From: an uncultured Monoglobus sp.
GTDB lineage: Bacteria; Bacillota; Clostridia; Monoglobales; Monoglobaceae
Length of the DNA stretch: 41,324 bases
Assembly: GCA_947585115.1 (NCBI GenBank)
Contig: CANPWW010000013.1
Location: 1-41,324 of the forward strand
Reading direction: 5' to 3'
Shown here: positions 24,212 through 32,765 of the stretch, one piece after another
Layout: each line of letters starts with the position of its first letter
Position numbering within the stretch: the stretch's first letter is position 1
The notes under the pieces: model-generated
Database searches by the model: none
The model's input: only the letters and a program-made list of their open reading frames with translations
What the model was told of the DNA's origin: nothing
Translations under genes and position numbers: made by a program

Positions 24212-24769
24212 TTACGGTTTTTTCTTCAGGATCCCCGAAAAACGCCGCGCGTACAGTATCAGCGATATTATTATGAGAATAATGTTAAAGCAGATCAGCG
24301 CGTTTGCCAAGCCGGTATTGATGTCGGGGAACAGGATCAGAATCAGAAATACGACGTACAGCGCTATGGTGTTCAATTTGCCGTGCCACTCGGAGCTGTT
24401 CACCGTGTCGGTCCTTATGATCGTTTTAAGGCCCAGCACGCTGATTATGATCTCTTTCAAAATGAAAATTATAATTACCGCGAGCATCAGCTTATAACGG
24501 AAAGCCAGAGACACAATTATGGCGGCTTGAGTCAGTTTGTCGGCTATGGGGTCCAGTATCTTGCCGAAGTCGGACACCATATTAAATTTTCTCGCTATTA
24601 TACCGTCCGCCGCGTCGGTGGCGCCGGAAAGCAGAATAACAAACGACGCGGCATAATAATTGCCTTTAAAACAGTAAAGCCACACGATCAGCGGTATCAT
24701 CAGCAGTCTTGCGGTGCTGAGCAAATTGGGAATGGTTAGCACCTGTTCCCTTCTGAATATCCGCCGCAT
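24212..24769 (-). CDS. pgsA: CDP-diacylglycerol-glycerol-3-phosphate phosphatidyltransferase family
   Basis: A 185-residue integral membrane CDP-alcohol phosphatidyltransferase. PgsA forms phosphatidylglycerol phosphate, the precursor of phosphatidylglycerol and cardiolipin. The full catalytic motif is present: Asp52-x2-Asp55-Gly-x2-Ala-Arg60-x8-Gly69-x3-Asp73-x3-Asp77. Four or more hydrophobic helices surround it. AAAGGGG precedes the ATG at 24769; the longer frame to 24832 has no ribosome site. Length fits PgsA. A related CDP-alcohol transferase (for example cardiolipin synthase type) cannot be fully excluded from sequence alone. Confidence 0.85.
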   Translation of the reverse strand: MRRIFRREQVLTIPNLLSTARLLMIPLIVWLYCFKGNYYAASFVILLSGATDAADGIIARKFNMVSDFGKILDPIADKLTQAAIIVSLAFRYKLMLAVIIIFILKEIIISVLGLKTIIRTDTVNSSEWHGKLNTIALYVVFLILILFPDINTGLANALICFNIILIIISLILYARRFSGILKKKP

Positions 24770-24824
24770 AGAGCATGTCCCCTTTCTTGTTCGGTTGTTT
24801 CGTTTTTTGTATATTGTGTGACAA

Positions 24825-24861
24825 AGGCACATCGCATTTCAAGCGGGATGTGCCTCATATT
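24825..24861 (-). terminator. Terminator of the SLH protein gene
   Basis: GGCACATC pairs with GATGTGCC on either side of a 14-base loop region, with outer GTGACAAA/TTTGTCAC pairing. The minus strand continues CTTTGTC, a modest T run. Confidence 0.6.
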
Positions 24862-24884
24862 TTGTCACGAGTTTGGGCTTCGGC

Positions 24885-27242
24885 TTAATATTTTGCCAAA
24901 TTGTATATTCCCCAGATCACCTTTGCCGCCTCGGCGCGTGTCGCGCTGCCGCGAGGCTTAAAGCTGCCATCCTCGTATCCGTTCATTATGCCCAGGCCCA
25001 CCAGCTCGGCGACCGCGTCCTTCGCGTATTCCGCGATATTGTCGTTGTCGGTGAAGTTGAGCTCGGCCTTGTCGTTCGTCATGTTGATCGCTCTGTATAG
25101 GATCGTCGCCATGTCCTGACGCATGATCGACTCGCCGATGCCGAAATAATCGTCCGACTGACCTTGGACGAATCCCGCGTTGACCGCGGCGGTGACATAC
25201 GGCGCGTACCAGGCGTTTACGTCAACGTCGCCAAAATAGTTCGAGGTTTCCGAAGCGTCCAGTCCGTACATCTGGACTACCATCTTGCAGAACTGCTCGC
25301 GCGTCACGTTGCCGGCGGGATTGAATCCGCCGTCTCCCATACCGTTTACTATTCCGGCGTTTGTGAGGCCGATTATAGCTTCCCTTGCCCAGTCATAGCC
25401 GTCAATATCAACGTAAGGATTGTTGTCCGCCTGATTGGGAACGCGCGTCGCAGTCGGTCTGTCCGAACCGTCGGGCGCGGCGGTCGGTCTTTCGTTTGTG
25501 CTTGTGTTTCCGTCGTCGGTGCTCCAGCCGCCGGTGCTTCCGCCGCTGCTGCCGTTTGTGCCGAAGGTGCTGTTTTGCGATGAGTAGAATATCGTTGTTG
25601 AATGCTCGCCGATATAGTATGAGTTTGAGTCGACCTTGTAATAACACTTTACTGTGACATCGCCGCTTCTGCCGTACTTGTTCACGTTGGTAACGAGCGA
25701 GATGTTCATTGAGCGGTTGCCCGAGGCAAAGGCCTTATTGCTTACTTGATCTATAAGCTCGCCGTCTTTGTAAACGCTGACGTCAATATAGGCGTTTTGG
25801 TTCTCAAGACTTCTTGATCTGGTGACAGTGAAGTTCAGATTATGTCCCACCGTGAAGTTCTTGGGCAGCTCAAACGTGGGAAGGCTTTTCAGTATCTCGT
25901 TTCCGCTGTCAATTTTCTCGATGACAGAGTCGATCGACTGAAGCATATAATCCTTGTAATTGCCGTCATAGTTTGCGTTGACCTCGCTGCTGAGAGCTTG
26001 GGCTATGGCCTTAATTGAGGTCAGATATTCGGGGTAATAGGGATGGTCGTTGAATTTGTTCGCCGACGTCAGCTGAACATCCAAAGACATGATCTTGGTG
26101 TTATAGGTGTCATATGTCTTGTCGGCGGTTTTCTCAAGCGCCGATTCCACATATCCGCCGTATTCGTTGATCTTTGTGACCGCCTCGGTCAGCTGTTCCG
26201 CGGCGATTGCTGCGCGGCTGAGCGCGGTGGGGATCGTCATATCAACGAGTTCGGATGTTTTCTTGAGATATTCGTAGTTTATGGCGCTGTTGTCATTCGC
26301 TACTCCGTAATACGCGTCGCGCAGCTTCATAATTCCCATGGTGGTATTCATGGCGTCCGCCGCTCTCTGAGCCGCGTTTATCGCGGTGATTGATGTGCCG
26401 TTGGCTTTGAGGTTGTCGTCGATCTTTTGCTTGCTCGTATCGGTCTGCAGGTCATAAGCGTCCAACGCCTTTTTTATGGGATTTACATAAAGCGTATTTA
26501 TATCGTTATAGGTCTTTCCGTCCTCTTTGTAAAAGCTCATGCTTTCAGCCTTGGGAAGGCTTGTGAGAGCGTCGTAAACATTCTGCTCGCTCGGTGTCAG
26601 ATCTTTTATCTCGGTTCCGTCCGAAACGTTCAAATCAGGCGTTATCAAAAGAGTTTTTCCATCGGGCAGCTTGGCGGTGAAGGCCGTCACATCGGTATTT
26701 GAGTTTTTGATCGCCGTGTTTGACTCAACGGTCACGGTGAACAGCGTAACCGCTCCGCTCACCGGCAATGTGCCGTTTTCCCACTCGCAGGTGATCTCGG
26801 AGTCATCCTTGATCGAGCGGGATATATTTCCGTTTCCGCTGAAAGTTTCTCCGGCCTCAAGACCCTTTACAACCGCTCCGTCAAATTTCGCGGTGAAACT
26901 GAACGCGGTTATCTCGGGAAGAGACGCGCCGGTTTTGAAAACGATCCTGTATGTTTTTGAACCCGATTCCTTGTAGACCGAAGCGTTTATCCTGAGTGTC
27001 ATTTCCGAAGAATCCGGAGTCGATTCGGGTGTCGCCGTAGGAGCGGCTGTCGGCGTTTCCTCGGGCGCGGGTGTCGCTGTGGGAGCGGGCGCCTCGGTGG
27101 GTTCCGCCGCGTCGGGGCTGATCGCGGAAGGCGGAACGGGCTCCTCGTCGGCTATTACCGCGGTATATCCTCCCATGGAGATCAGCGCGGCCGAAAGCGC
27201 GCAGCATATCGTTTTTTTGAAGAAAATACTTGAGTTTTTCAT
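24885..27242 (-). CDS. SLH-domain surface protein with cohesin-like N-terminal domain
   Basis: A 785-residue cell-surface protein. Signal peptide about 1-31; Pro/Thr/Ala linker 35-80; a beta-sandwich about 81-205 ('ITAFSFTAKFDGAVVKGLEAG' pattern over residues 110-130) that resembles cohesin or CBM-like folds; an alpha-helical middle (about 210-480); a beta domain (about 485-570); a Ser/Gly/Thr linker; then three SLH domains (about 605-785) with WAREAI, WYAPYV and YAKDAV starts and TREQ/TRAEA motifs. SLH domains bind pyruvylated secondary wall polymer, so the N-terminus would face outward. GGAGG precedes the start. A WalR-like direct repeat lies above its promoter. The cohesin-like call is weak. 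Confidence 0.85.
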   Translation of the reverse strand: MKNSSIFFKKTICCALSAALISMGGYTAVIADEEPVPPSAISPDAAEPTEAPAPTATPAPEETPTAAPTATPESTPDSSEMTLRINASVYKESGSKTYRIVFKTGASLPEITAFSFTAKFDGAVVKGLEAGETFSGNGNISRSIKDDSEITCEWENGTLPVSGAVTLFTVTVESNTAIKNSNTDVTAFTAKLPDGKTLLITPDLNVSDGTEIKDLTPSEQNVYDALTSLPKAESMSFYKEDGKTYNDINTLYVNPIKKALDAYDLQTDTSKQKIDDNLKANGTSITAINAAQRAADAMNTTMGIMKLRDAYYGVANDNSAINYEYLKKTSELVDMTIPTALSRAAIAAEQLTEAVTKINEYGGYVESALEKTADKTYDTYNTKIMSLDVQLTSANKFNDHPYYPEYLTSIKAIAQALSSEVNANYDGNYKDYMLQSIDSVIEKIDSGNEILKSLPTFELPKNFTVGHNLNFTVTRSRSLENQNAYIDVSVYKDGELIDQVSNKAFASGNRSMNISLVTNVNKYGRSGDVTVKCYYKVDSNSYYIGEHSTTIFYSSQNSTFGTNGSSGGSTGGWSTDDGNTSTNERPTAAPDGSDRPTATRVPNQADNNPYVDIDGYDWAREAIIGLTNAGIVNGMGDGGFNPAGNVTREQFCKMVVQMYGLDASETSNYFGDVDVNAWYAPYVTAAVNAGFVQGQSDDYFGIGESIMRQDMATILYRAINMTNDKAELNFTDNDNIAEYAKDAVAELVGLGIMNGYEDGSFKPRGSATRAEAAKVIWGIYNLAKY

Positions 27243-27284
27243 TGCAATCCTCCTGTTTTCGGTATTTATCCAGATTATATTTTA

Positions 27285-27312
27285 ATTATAACATTGAATT
27301 ATTTTATATCAA
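27285..27312 (-). promoter_or_regulatory. Promoter of the SLH protein gene
   Basis: Minus strand TTGATA (27307-27312), 16 bp, TATAAT (27285-27290). Confidence 0.65.
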
Positions 27313-27321
27313 TTAATCTCA

Positions 27322-27338
27322 TGTTACATTAATGTTAC
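27322..27338. promoter_or_regulatory. Direct repeat resembling a WalR/PhoB-type box
   Basis: TGTTAC-ATTAA-TGTTAC: two hexamers with an 11-base period, matching the WalR pattern TGTWAH-N5-TGTWAH. It lies just upstream of the -35 box of the SLH gene. Confidence 0.5.
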
Positions 27339-27388
27339 AAATATATATTGTCAAAAACAACAAAAATTAAAAAAATTAAAAAAAACAC

Positions 27389-27417
27389 TTGCATTATGCG
27401 AATCTTTCTGTTATAAT
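27389..27417 (+). promoter_or_regulatory. Promoter of rpmB
   Basis: TTGCAT (27389-27394), 17 bp, TATAAT (27412-27417). Confidence 0.8.
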
Positions 27418-27463
27418 GTTTCGAGTTGATATTATGATTAGATTTGCGAGGAGGTGTATATAC

Positions 27464-27652
27464 ATGGCAAAGTGCGAAATTTGCGGAAAGGGCGTAAGCT
27501 TCGGTATCAAGGTGTCTCACTCACACCGCAGAGCCAATAAAATGTGGAAGCCCAATGTAAGACGTGTAAAGGCTGTTGTCAACGGTACTCCTAAGAAGGT
27601 TTATGTTTGCACAAGATGCTTGAGATCCGGCAAGGTTCAGAGAGCTGTATAA
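27464..27652 (+). CDS. rpmB: Ribosomal protein L28
   Basis: A 62-residue large-subunit ribosomal protein. It begins MAKCEICGKG and has the family's 'VSHSHRRANKMWKPN' core (residues 17-31) and the basic C-terminus. Cys4, Cys7, Cys49 and Cys52 form two CxxC pairs, so this is the zinc-binding (C+) form. GAGGAGGTG precedes the ATG at 27464; an in-frame upstream ATG at 27389 overlaps the promoter and is not used. The gene stands alone between its own promoter and a terminator. Confidence 0.97.
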   Translation: MAKCEICGKGVSFGIKVSHSHRRANKMWKPNVRRVKAVVNGTPKKVYVCTRCLRSGKVQRAV

Positions 27653-27695
27653 ATCGGAGCGCCGCCAAACGGCGGTCGGTACCGAAAATGAATTT

Positions 27696-27733
27696 AAAGC
27701 CGGGGAATTTTCCCCGGCTTATTTGTTTTTTTT
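27696..27733. terminator. Terminator between rpmB and the acetyltransferase gene
   Basis: AAGCCGGGGAA pairs with TTCCCCGGCTT, then ATTTGTTTTTTTT. It serves rpmB and possibly the converging minus-strand operon. Confidence 0.9.
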
Positions 27734-27735
27734 GC

Positions 27736-28317
27736 TTAATCTTGTTTATTAAGGTCAATTTCTCTGATGACTTTTGCCGGGATTCCCGCAGCTATTGTGT
27801 TTGCGGGAACGTCTTTTGTGACGACCGCGCCCGCCGCGATCACCGAGTTATCGCCTATCGTTACGCCCGGAAGTATCGTCGCGTTTGAGCCTATCCACAC
27901 GTTTTTGCCGATCGTGACCGAAGCCGGGATATTGTCGTGCCTTTTTTCCGGGGATATGTCGTGGTTTATCGTGGCGATAACGACGTTATGTCCGATAAGA
28001 GCGCCGTCGCCTATCGTTATGCCGCCCCAATCCTGAAAGCGGCAGCCGGAGTTGATAAACACGTTTTTCCCTATCGTGATATTCAGGCCGCAGTCGGTGT
28101 AAAACGGCGGGAAAAGCCCGAAGCTTTCGTCTATCGGCTTTCCGATAAGCTCCGAAAAGATCTCCCGAAGCTCTGCGGGCTCGTGATATTCTCGGTTGAG
28201 CCGCGCCGTTATTTTAAGCGCGCGCTGACTGAGCCCGTGCATCATCATATGCATATCCGAACCCGCTTTTGCCGTTGTTCCGCTTTTCATTTTTTGTAAA
28301 AATTCCTGTGTTGTCAT
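27736..28317 (-). CDS. Sugar O-acetyltransferase (Maa/LacA family)
   Basis: A 193-residue left-handed beta-helix acetyltransferase that moves an acetyl group from acetyl-CoA to a sugar hydroxyl. The N-terminal Mac domain helices (about 10-60) are followed by hexapeptide repeats such as IGDGAL, IGKNVW and IGDNSV, with the catalytic His in 'ATINHDISPEKR' (near residue 118). The physiological role of this family (maltose or galactoside acetyltransferase) is thought to be detoxification of sugars. AGAGGAT precedes the start. It is the third gene of the operon divergent from lysR, 36 bp after the DUF362 gene. Confidence 0.92.
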   Translation of the reverse strand: MTTQEFLQKMKSGTTAKAGSDMHMMMHGLSQRALKITARLNREYHEPAELREIFSELIGKPIDESFGLFPPFYTDCGLNITIGKNVFINSGCRFQDWGGITIGDGALIGHNVVIATINHDISPEKRHDNIPASVTIGKNVWIGSNATILPGVTIGDNSVIAAGAVVTKDVPANTIAAGIPAKVIREIDLNKQD

Positions 28318-28353
28318 AATATCCTCTGGTATTTCTTATTATTTGTCAGAGCT

Positions 28354-30648
28354 TTATTTGGCAATAGAGAACACCGCTGTAATATCGCCGCTGCCGAGAG
28401 CTTGCTCCCAGCCTGTTAAATCGTCGATATGTCCGAGCTTTGTATAGCTCCATGAATTTGAACCGTAAAACATAACGATCTGATTGCCGCTGTAAAGCAC
28501 GATGTCGCCTGGGACTGTTGTCATTTGAATGTTGCTCGCTGTGAGGCTTCTGTCGAGAGGACCCACCTTTTCAAATCCTGAATAATCACTCATATTGATT
28601 GTGACCGGTGCTTCCTTCATCATTGCGACAAACTCACGGGCCGCCGTGTTATCCTCAAGAGTGGCGGTAAATATCGCGTTTCCTATCTGAATATTCATTT
28701 TTGTTTCAGCCTCCGTATCGTCTTCCGCACCCTGCGCGAGCCGTATATCTATTTTTACACTGCCTGTGAGCGACTGCACAAACGGAATATCCTCATCGTA
28801 TATTTTACCTATAATTGTTCTTGTTCTTTTTGGCATACCCTCCTCATTATCACAGAGTATGGTAAACCAACCGTCAAACCAACCTATTTCGCCTATGCTC
28901 CATGTATCTTGATCCTCCGCACTGTCATGCGTCAATTCCTCCGAAACAGAACCGCACAAATCATCCGTTGCCATTGATACGGTTACGCTGTACGGGAGCA
29001 TCTCCTTAAATGCCTGTGCTGCTTGATTATCGTAGAGTTCCGCCCGCACATCAGTGCCGTTCATATTCAAAATAATAGTGGAAGCGCTTGGCGCGGGCGT
29101 TTCCGGTATAACTTCTTTTGCCTCACTTAATGGGCATATGGTTTTCATATCCCATAAAAATATTTTGATCTTATCCGAATTTTTGGAGTTTTCCTTGATA
29201 TTTGCCGTAAACGTGCCGCTTCCCTTATGCAGCTTCACGTCCGACAAAACATTGTTTTTGTAAAACGCCGTGATCAGAGTGCTGTTTTCGGGCGCGTTAT
29301 TGACCGTGATCTCGCCGCTTTCCTCATCATACTCCGCCGTCACATCTCCGCCCGCGTACGGCTTCGCCATAACGAGCTCTATGCCCTCGTCCTTGCCCAG
29401 GTTTCGGCTGTACTGCTTGTCGGTCGGGTTGTTCCAATGCTCATGCACGCCCAGATTGGTAATCGTTTCCCCGAAGCTGTCGGTATAGACCGTGCCCGAC
29501 GGCGCGTTTTCAACAAGCCCCGCTTCGTGCAGATAATTCTCGTTCGTTACGTCGCGGGCGGCATAATTGTTTTCCGTGACGGCAGGCTCGTTGATAATGA
29601 GATCCGCGCCTACCGAATCAATAGCGACCGGGTCCTGCGACACGAATATGCTTGAGGTAAAATCCCCGTTGAACGGCTCCTGCCGCCATTTTGAATTGTT
29701 GAGCGTGATCGACGCGCCCTCCGACGGGGCGCATATAATCGCGTCGAGCATATACAGAACCGTTTTTCCGCCGAGGTGCTTGTTCGCCATCAGGTCCACG
29801 AGCGGACTGTAGATTCCCATTTCATTCCTCGTCAGCCACCCATGCAGATTCGCTCCCTCGGGCGGACGCATCGCGTTTCCGTTTATAAACGAGCCGAAAT
29901 GGTTTTTGCCGCACAGCGTAATACCGTAGCTGTGCCCCTTTAAATTCGCCAGGTTGATCATATATTTCGCCTCGGTAACGCAGGTCGGGAGATAATTCAC
30001 CGCGCCGCTGAATTCGTGCGACCACACGATTGGCGCGCTTTCGTCGGCTGTTCCGTTGTCGCGGTTCACAAAATTCACGCCGCTGAGTATTCCCTCGGTG
30101 CACATCTTTTCCATGTAATCGGGGAACAGACGCGACACGTCATAGACCGTAATATCCGACGGAGCGGCTCCCGCGTCCTCGACCAGCGATGTCAAAAGCG
30201 CCTTTAAGAGAACGGGATTTGTGTAGCTCATGCTCGTTTCGCCCGAGGTGTCGTCGTCCATCACGGCCGAGCCGTTGATGTTGGCCTTTATCGCTATCTT
30301 TTCGCCCGTCTTATAGCCGCCGCTTTCGCCGTTTCGCTCGTTGCGGTTCTCAAAAAGCGCCCTCCAGCCGTCCGCCGCCGTCGAAGCTCCGCCGAGCGCT
30401 GCGACGGAATCGGAAACCATATTCCTCATGATGTCCTCGTTAAAATTATCCGGCTCCCACCAGTATCCGTTTCCGTCCCAGTCGACCGAGTCGGGCTCAT
30501 ACGACCATACAACGCGTCCCGGCATCGCGCCCACGCCCTCGCCGTAAGGCTCATGCGCGGGAAAACCGTCCGCCGCGCAGGTGGTTGAGGATATAGATAA
30601 TATCATGGCAAACGCAAGCGCAGCACAAAATTCCAATTTTTTCTTCAA
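28354..30648 (-). CDS. Exported DUF362 protein with two cyclophilin-like domains
   Basis: A 764-residue exported protein. Signal peptide about 1-25 (ending TTCAA). Residues about 40-410 form a DUF362 domain (KIAIKANINGS, 'INLANLKGHSYGITLCGKNHFGSF' around residue 235, then 'FVSQDPVAIDSVGADLI'). Residues about 430-510 hold the module ending KIFLWDMKTICPL, shared with two other secreted proteins here. About 515-640 and 650-764 are two cyclophilin-like domains (PF18050 pattern; 'NNTAAREF' like turns, LGHIDD). Translation appears to start at TTG (30646-30648), with AAAGGTGAT before it. DUF362 proteins are often tied to iron-sulfur or redox proteins, but no ferredoxin cysteines are seen here. Function unknown. 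Confidence 0.8.
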   Translation of the reverse strand: MKKKLEFCAALAFAMILSISSTTCAADGFPAHEPYGEGVGAMPGRVVWSYEPDSVDWDGNGYWWEPDNFNEDIMRNMVSDSVAALGGASTAADGWRALFENRNERNGESGGYKTGEKIAIKANINGSAVMDDDTSGETSMSYTNPVLLKALLTSLVEDAGAAPSDITVYDVSRLFPDYMEKMCTEGILSGVNFVNRDNGTADESAPIVWSHEFSGAVNYLPTCVTEAKYMINLANLKGHSYGITLCGKNHFGSFINGNAMRPPEGANLHGWLTRNEMGIYSPLVDLMANKHLGGKTVLYMLDAIICAPSEGASITLNNSKWRQEPFNGDFTSSIFVSQDPVAIDSVGADLIINEPAVTENNYAARDVTNENYLHEAGLVENAPSGTVYTDSFGETITNLGVHEHWNNPTDKQYSRNLGKDEGIELVMAKPYAGGDVTAEYDEESGEITVNNAPENSTLITAFYKNNVLSDVKLHKGSGTFTANIKENSKNSDKIKIFLWDMKTICPLSEAKEVIPETPAPSASTIILNMNGTDVRAELYDNQAAQAFKEMLPYSVTVSMATDDLCGSVSEELTHDSAEDQDTWSIGEIGWFDGWFTILCDNEEGMPKRTRTIIGKIYDEDIPFVQSLTGSVKIDIRLAQGAEDDTEAETKMNIQIGNAIFTATLEDNTAAREFVAMMKEAPVTINMSDYSGFEKVGPLDRSLTASNIQMTTVPGDIVLYSGNQIVMFYGSNSWSYTKLGHIDDLTGWEQALGSGDITAVFSIAK

Positions 30649-30654
30649 TTCTTA

Positions 30655-31653
30655 TCACCTTTCAAGATAATTATTAAAAAACTTCTCCAGCTTGTCAAAC
30701 GGAATAGCGTTCTTTCCCCCACCGTCGTACAGATCCGTATGAACCGCGTCGGGAATAATAAGCAGCTCTTTATTGTCCGTGTATTTGCTGCCGTTTACCA
30801 TATTCGCGTATGCGTCGCGGCTGAAATAGCACGAGTGCGCCATCTCGCCGTGCATAACGAGCACAGCGCATCTGATTTCATTGCTGTACTGCAAAATCGG
30901 CTGATTTATAAACGACATACACCCGATAATATTCCAGCCTCCGTTAGAGTTGAGAGAGCGCTTATGATAGCCGCGCTTTGTTTTATAGTAGTCGTAGTAG
31001 TCCTTTACGAAGAACGGTGCGTCATCGGGAAGCGGGTCAACGACTCCGCCGCCGAGCGCATAGCTGCCGTTTTTGTAGTCGGTTATTCTTTGCGCGTTGA
31101 GCGCTTTTTTTGCCTCATATCGTTTTTCTTCGCTGTCGTCCGCGTCGAAATAACCCTTTGCGTTAACGCGCGTCATGTCGTACATGGTTGACGCGACAGC
31201 CGCCTTGATACGCGTGTCGAGCGCGGCGGCGTTAAGAGCCATGCCGCCCCAGCCGCATATGCCGATTATGCCGATCCTTTCCGGATCAACGTTGTCCTGT
31301 ACAGACAAAAAATCCACTGCCGCCTGAAAGTCTTCTGTGTTAATATCGGGCGACGCCATATACCGCGGTTCACCGCCGCTCTCACCCGTGAATGACGGGT
31401 CAAAGGCAATCGTCAGGAATCCGTGCTCCGCCATTGTCTGGGCGTATAAGCCTGAAGCCTGCTCCTTAACGGCTCCAAACGGCCCGCACACCGCGATTGC
31501 CGCAAGCCTTCCGTCCGCGTCCTTCGGCGTATACATATCCGCAACCAATGTAATTCCGTAGCGGTTGCGGAACGTCACCTTTTTGTGGTTCACCTTATCA
31601 CTTTTCGCAAAAGTTTTGTCCCATTCGGTTGTAAGCATTATTGCCTCTGTCAT
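30655..31653 (-). CDS. Alpha/beta hydrolase with cysteine at the nucleophile elbow
   Basis: A 332-residue cytoplasmic alpha/beta hydrolase (COG1073-like). The nucleophile elbow reads GICGWGG, with Cys in place of the usual Ser, as in dienelactone hydrolases. The oxyanion strand 'AAIAVCGPFGAVKEQ' is at about residues 50-64, and late catalytic segments 'VLVMHGEMAHS' and 'IIPDAVHTDLY' supply likely acid and His. The substrate is unknown. It is the first gene of a minus-strand operon divergent from a LysR regulator, six bases before the DUF362 gene. The start at 31653 has AAGGA about 12 bases upstream; Met6 is an alternative. Confidence 0.85.
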   Translation of the reverse strand: MTEAIMLTTEWDKTFAKSDKVNHKKVTFRNRYGITLVADMYTPKDADGRLAAIAVCGPFGAVKEQASGLYAQTMAEHGFLTIAFDPSFTGESGGEPRYMASPDINTEDFQAAVDFLSVQDNVDPERIGIIGICGWGGMALNAAALDTRIKAAVASTMYDMTRVNAKGYFDADDSEEKRYEAKKALNAQRITDYKNGSYALGGGVVDPLPDDAPFFVKDYYDYYKTKRGYHKRSLNSNGGWNIIGCMSFINQPILQYSNEIRCAVLVMHGEMAHSCYFSRDAYANMVNGSKYTDNKELLIIPDAVHTDLYDGGGKNAIPFDKLEKFFNNYLER

Positions 31654-31771
31654 TTTTGATTTACCGTCCTTTCATAATAATTAATTTTTCAATAGCGGAC
31701 CGGAGACCCGTCAGTTGAAAAAATTTTTGCACCTTAATCATATGCTGAAAAAGCGCCTTTGTCAAATACCT

Positions 31772-31821
31772 ATATCACATATTATAATATGCTTGACGGG
31801 CATATCATCTCGTGATATATT
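31772..31821. promoter_or_regulatory. LysR-type divergent control region
   Basis: Plus-strand promoter TTGACG (31793-31798), 17 bp, TATATT (31816-31821) for lysR. The perfect palindrome CATATTATAATATG (31778-31791) and an ATATCAC/GTGATAT inverted repeat (31772-31778, 31812-31818) surround the -35 box and suit a LysR-type regulator. Confidence 0.65.
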
Positions 31822-31850
31822 AAAGACATGACAAAAGGAGGAATTATACA

Positions 31851-32738
31851 ATGGAAATACGGGTTTTAAAATACTTTCTCGCGATCGCGAGAGAATTGAA
31901 TATTTCAAAAGCCGCCGAGGCTTTGCATATCACCCAGCCCACGCTGTCACGTCAGCTTATGGATCTTGAGGAAGAACTCGGCACGAAACTTGTCGTGCGG
32001 AGCAGCAAAAAGCTTTCGCTGACCGGCGACGGCATGCTGCTTAAAAGACGCGCCGAGGATATAGTAAGCCTCGCGGATAAAACAATATCTGAATTTACAT
32101 CCGGAAACGAAATGATAAACGGCGATATTTACATCGGCGGCGGTGAATCGGACGCGATGCGCCTGATCGCGCGCGTTGCCGCTGAGATGCGGGAGGAATA
32201 CCCCAATGTTCATTTTCATATTTTCAGCAACGACAGCGACGATATAGCCGATAAGCTGAACAAGGGCTTGCTCGACTTCGGCATATTCATGGAGCCCGCG
32301 GATATAACAAAATACGAATATCTGCGCCTTCCGGCGTTCGACACGCTGGGTGTCTTAATGCGCAGCGACTGTCCGTTGGCCGCGCGCGATGTTGTCAGAC
32401 CCGAGGACTTGCATCATCTGCCGCTTATCGTTTCGCGTCAGATGCTGCACAGCAGAGATGTCATGAAATGGCTGAAAAAAGATTTTGAGCAGCTTAACGT
32501 CGCGGCGACCTATAACCTTCTGTATAACGCCGCGCTGATGGCGGACGAGGGATTGGGCTATGTTTTGTGCTTCGACAAGATCATACGGACCAATGAGAAA
32601 AAGACGATATGTTTCCGTCCGCTCGCGTCGGATATAAAAATGCATATCGACATCGCATGGAAAAAATATCAGGCTTTTTCAAAACCCGCGGAGCTGTTTT
32701 TAAAGAGGCTTCACGAGAATTTCGGCGACACGGTTTAA
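31851..32738 (+). CDS. LysR-family transcriptional regulator
   Basis: A 295-residue regulator. The N-terminal winged HTH is canonical: EIRVLKYFLAIARE, then 'NISKAAEALHITQPTLSRQL' (residues 18-37). Residues about 90-290 are a periplasmic-binding-like effector domain. LysR regulators usually activate a divergent operon when a small metabolite binds. Here the divergent operon encodes an alpha/beta hydrolase, an exported DUF362 protein and a sugar acetyltransferase, with palindromes between. AAAGGAGG precedes the ATG. The effector is unknown. Confidence 0.94.
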   Translation: MEIRVLKYFLAIARELNISKAAEALHITQPTLSRQLMDLEEELGTKLVVRSSKKLSLTGDGMLLKRRAEDIVSLADKTISEFTSGNEMINGDIYIGGGESDAMRLIARVAAEMREEYPNVHFHIFSNDSDDIADKLNKGLLDFGIFMEPADITKYEYLRLPAFDTLGVLMRSDCPLAARDVVRPEDLHHLPLIVSRQMLHSRDVMKWLKKDFEQLNVAATYNLLYNAALMADEGLGYVLCFDKIIRTNEKKTICFRPLASDIKMHIDIAWKKYQAFSKPAELFLKRLHENFGDTV

Positions 32739-32765
32739 GACTAATTTTTTTGTTAATTGCAGGTC

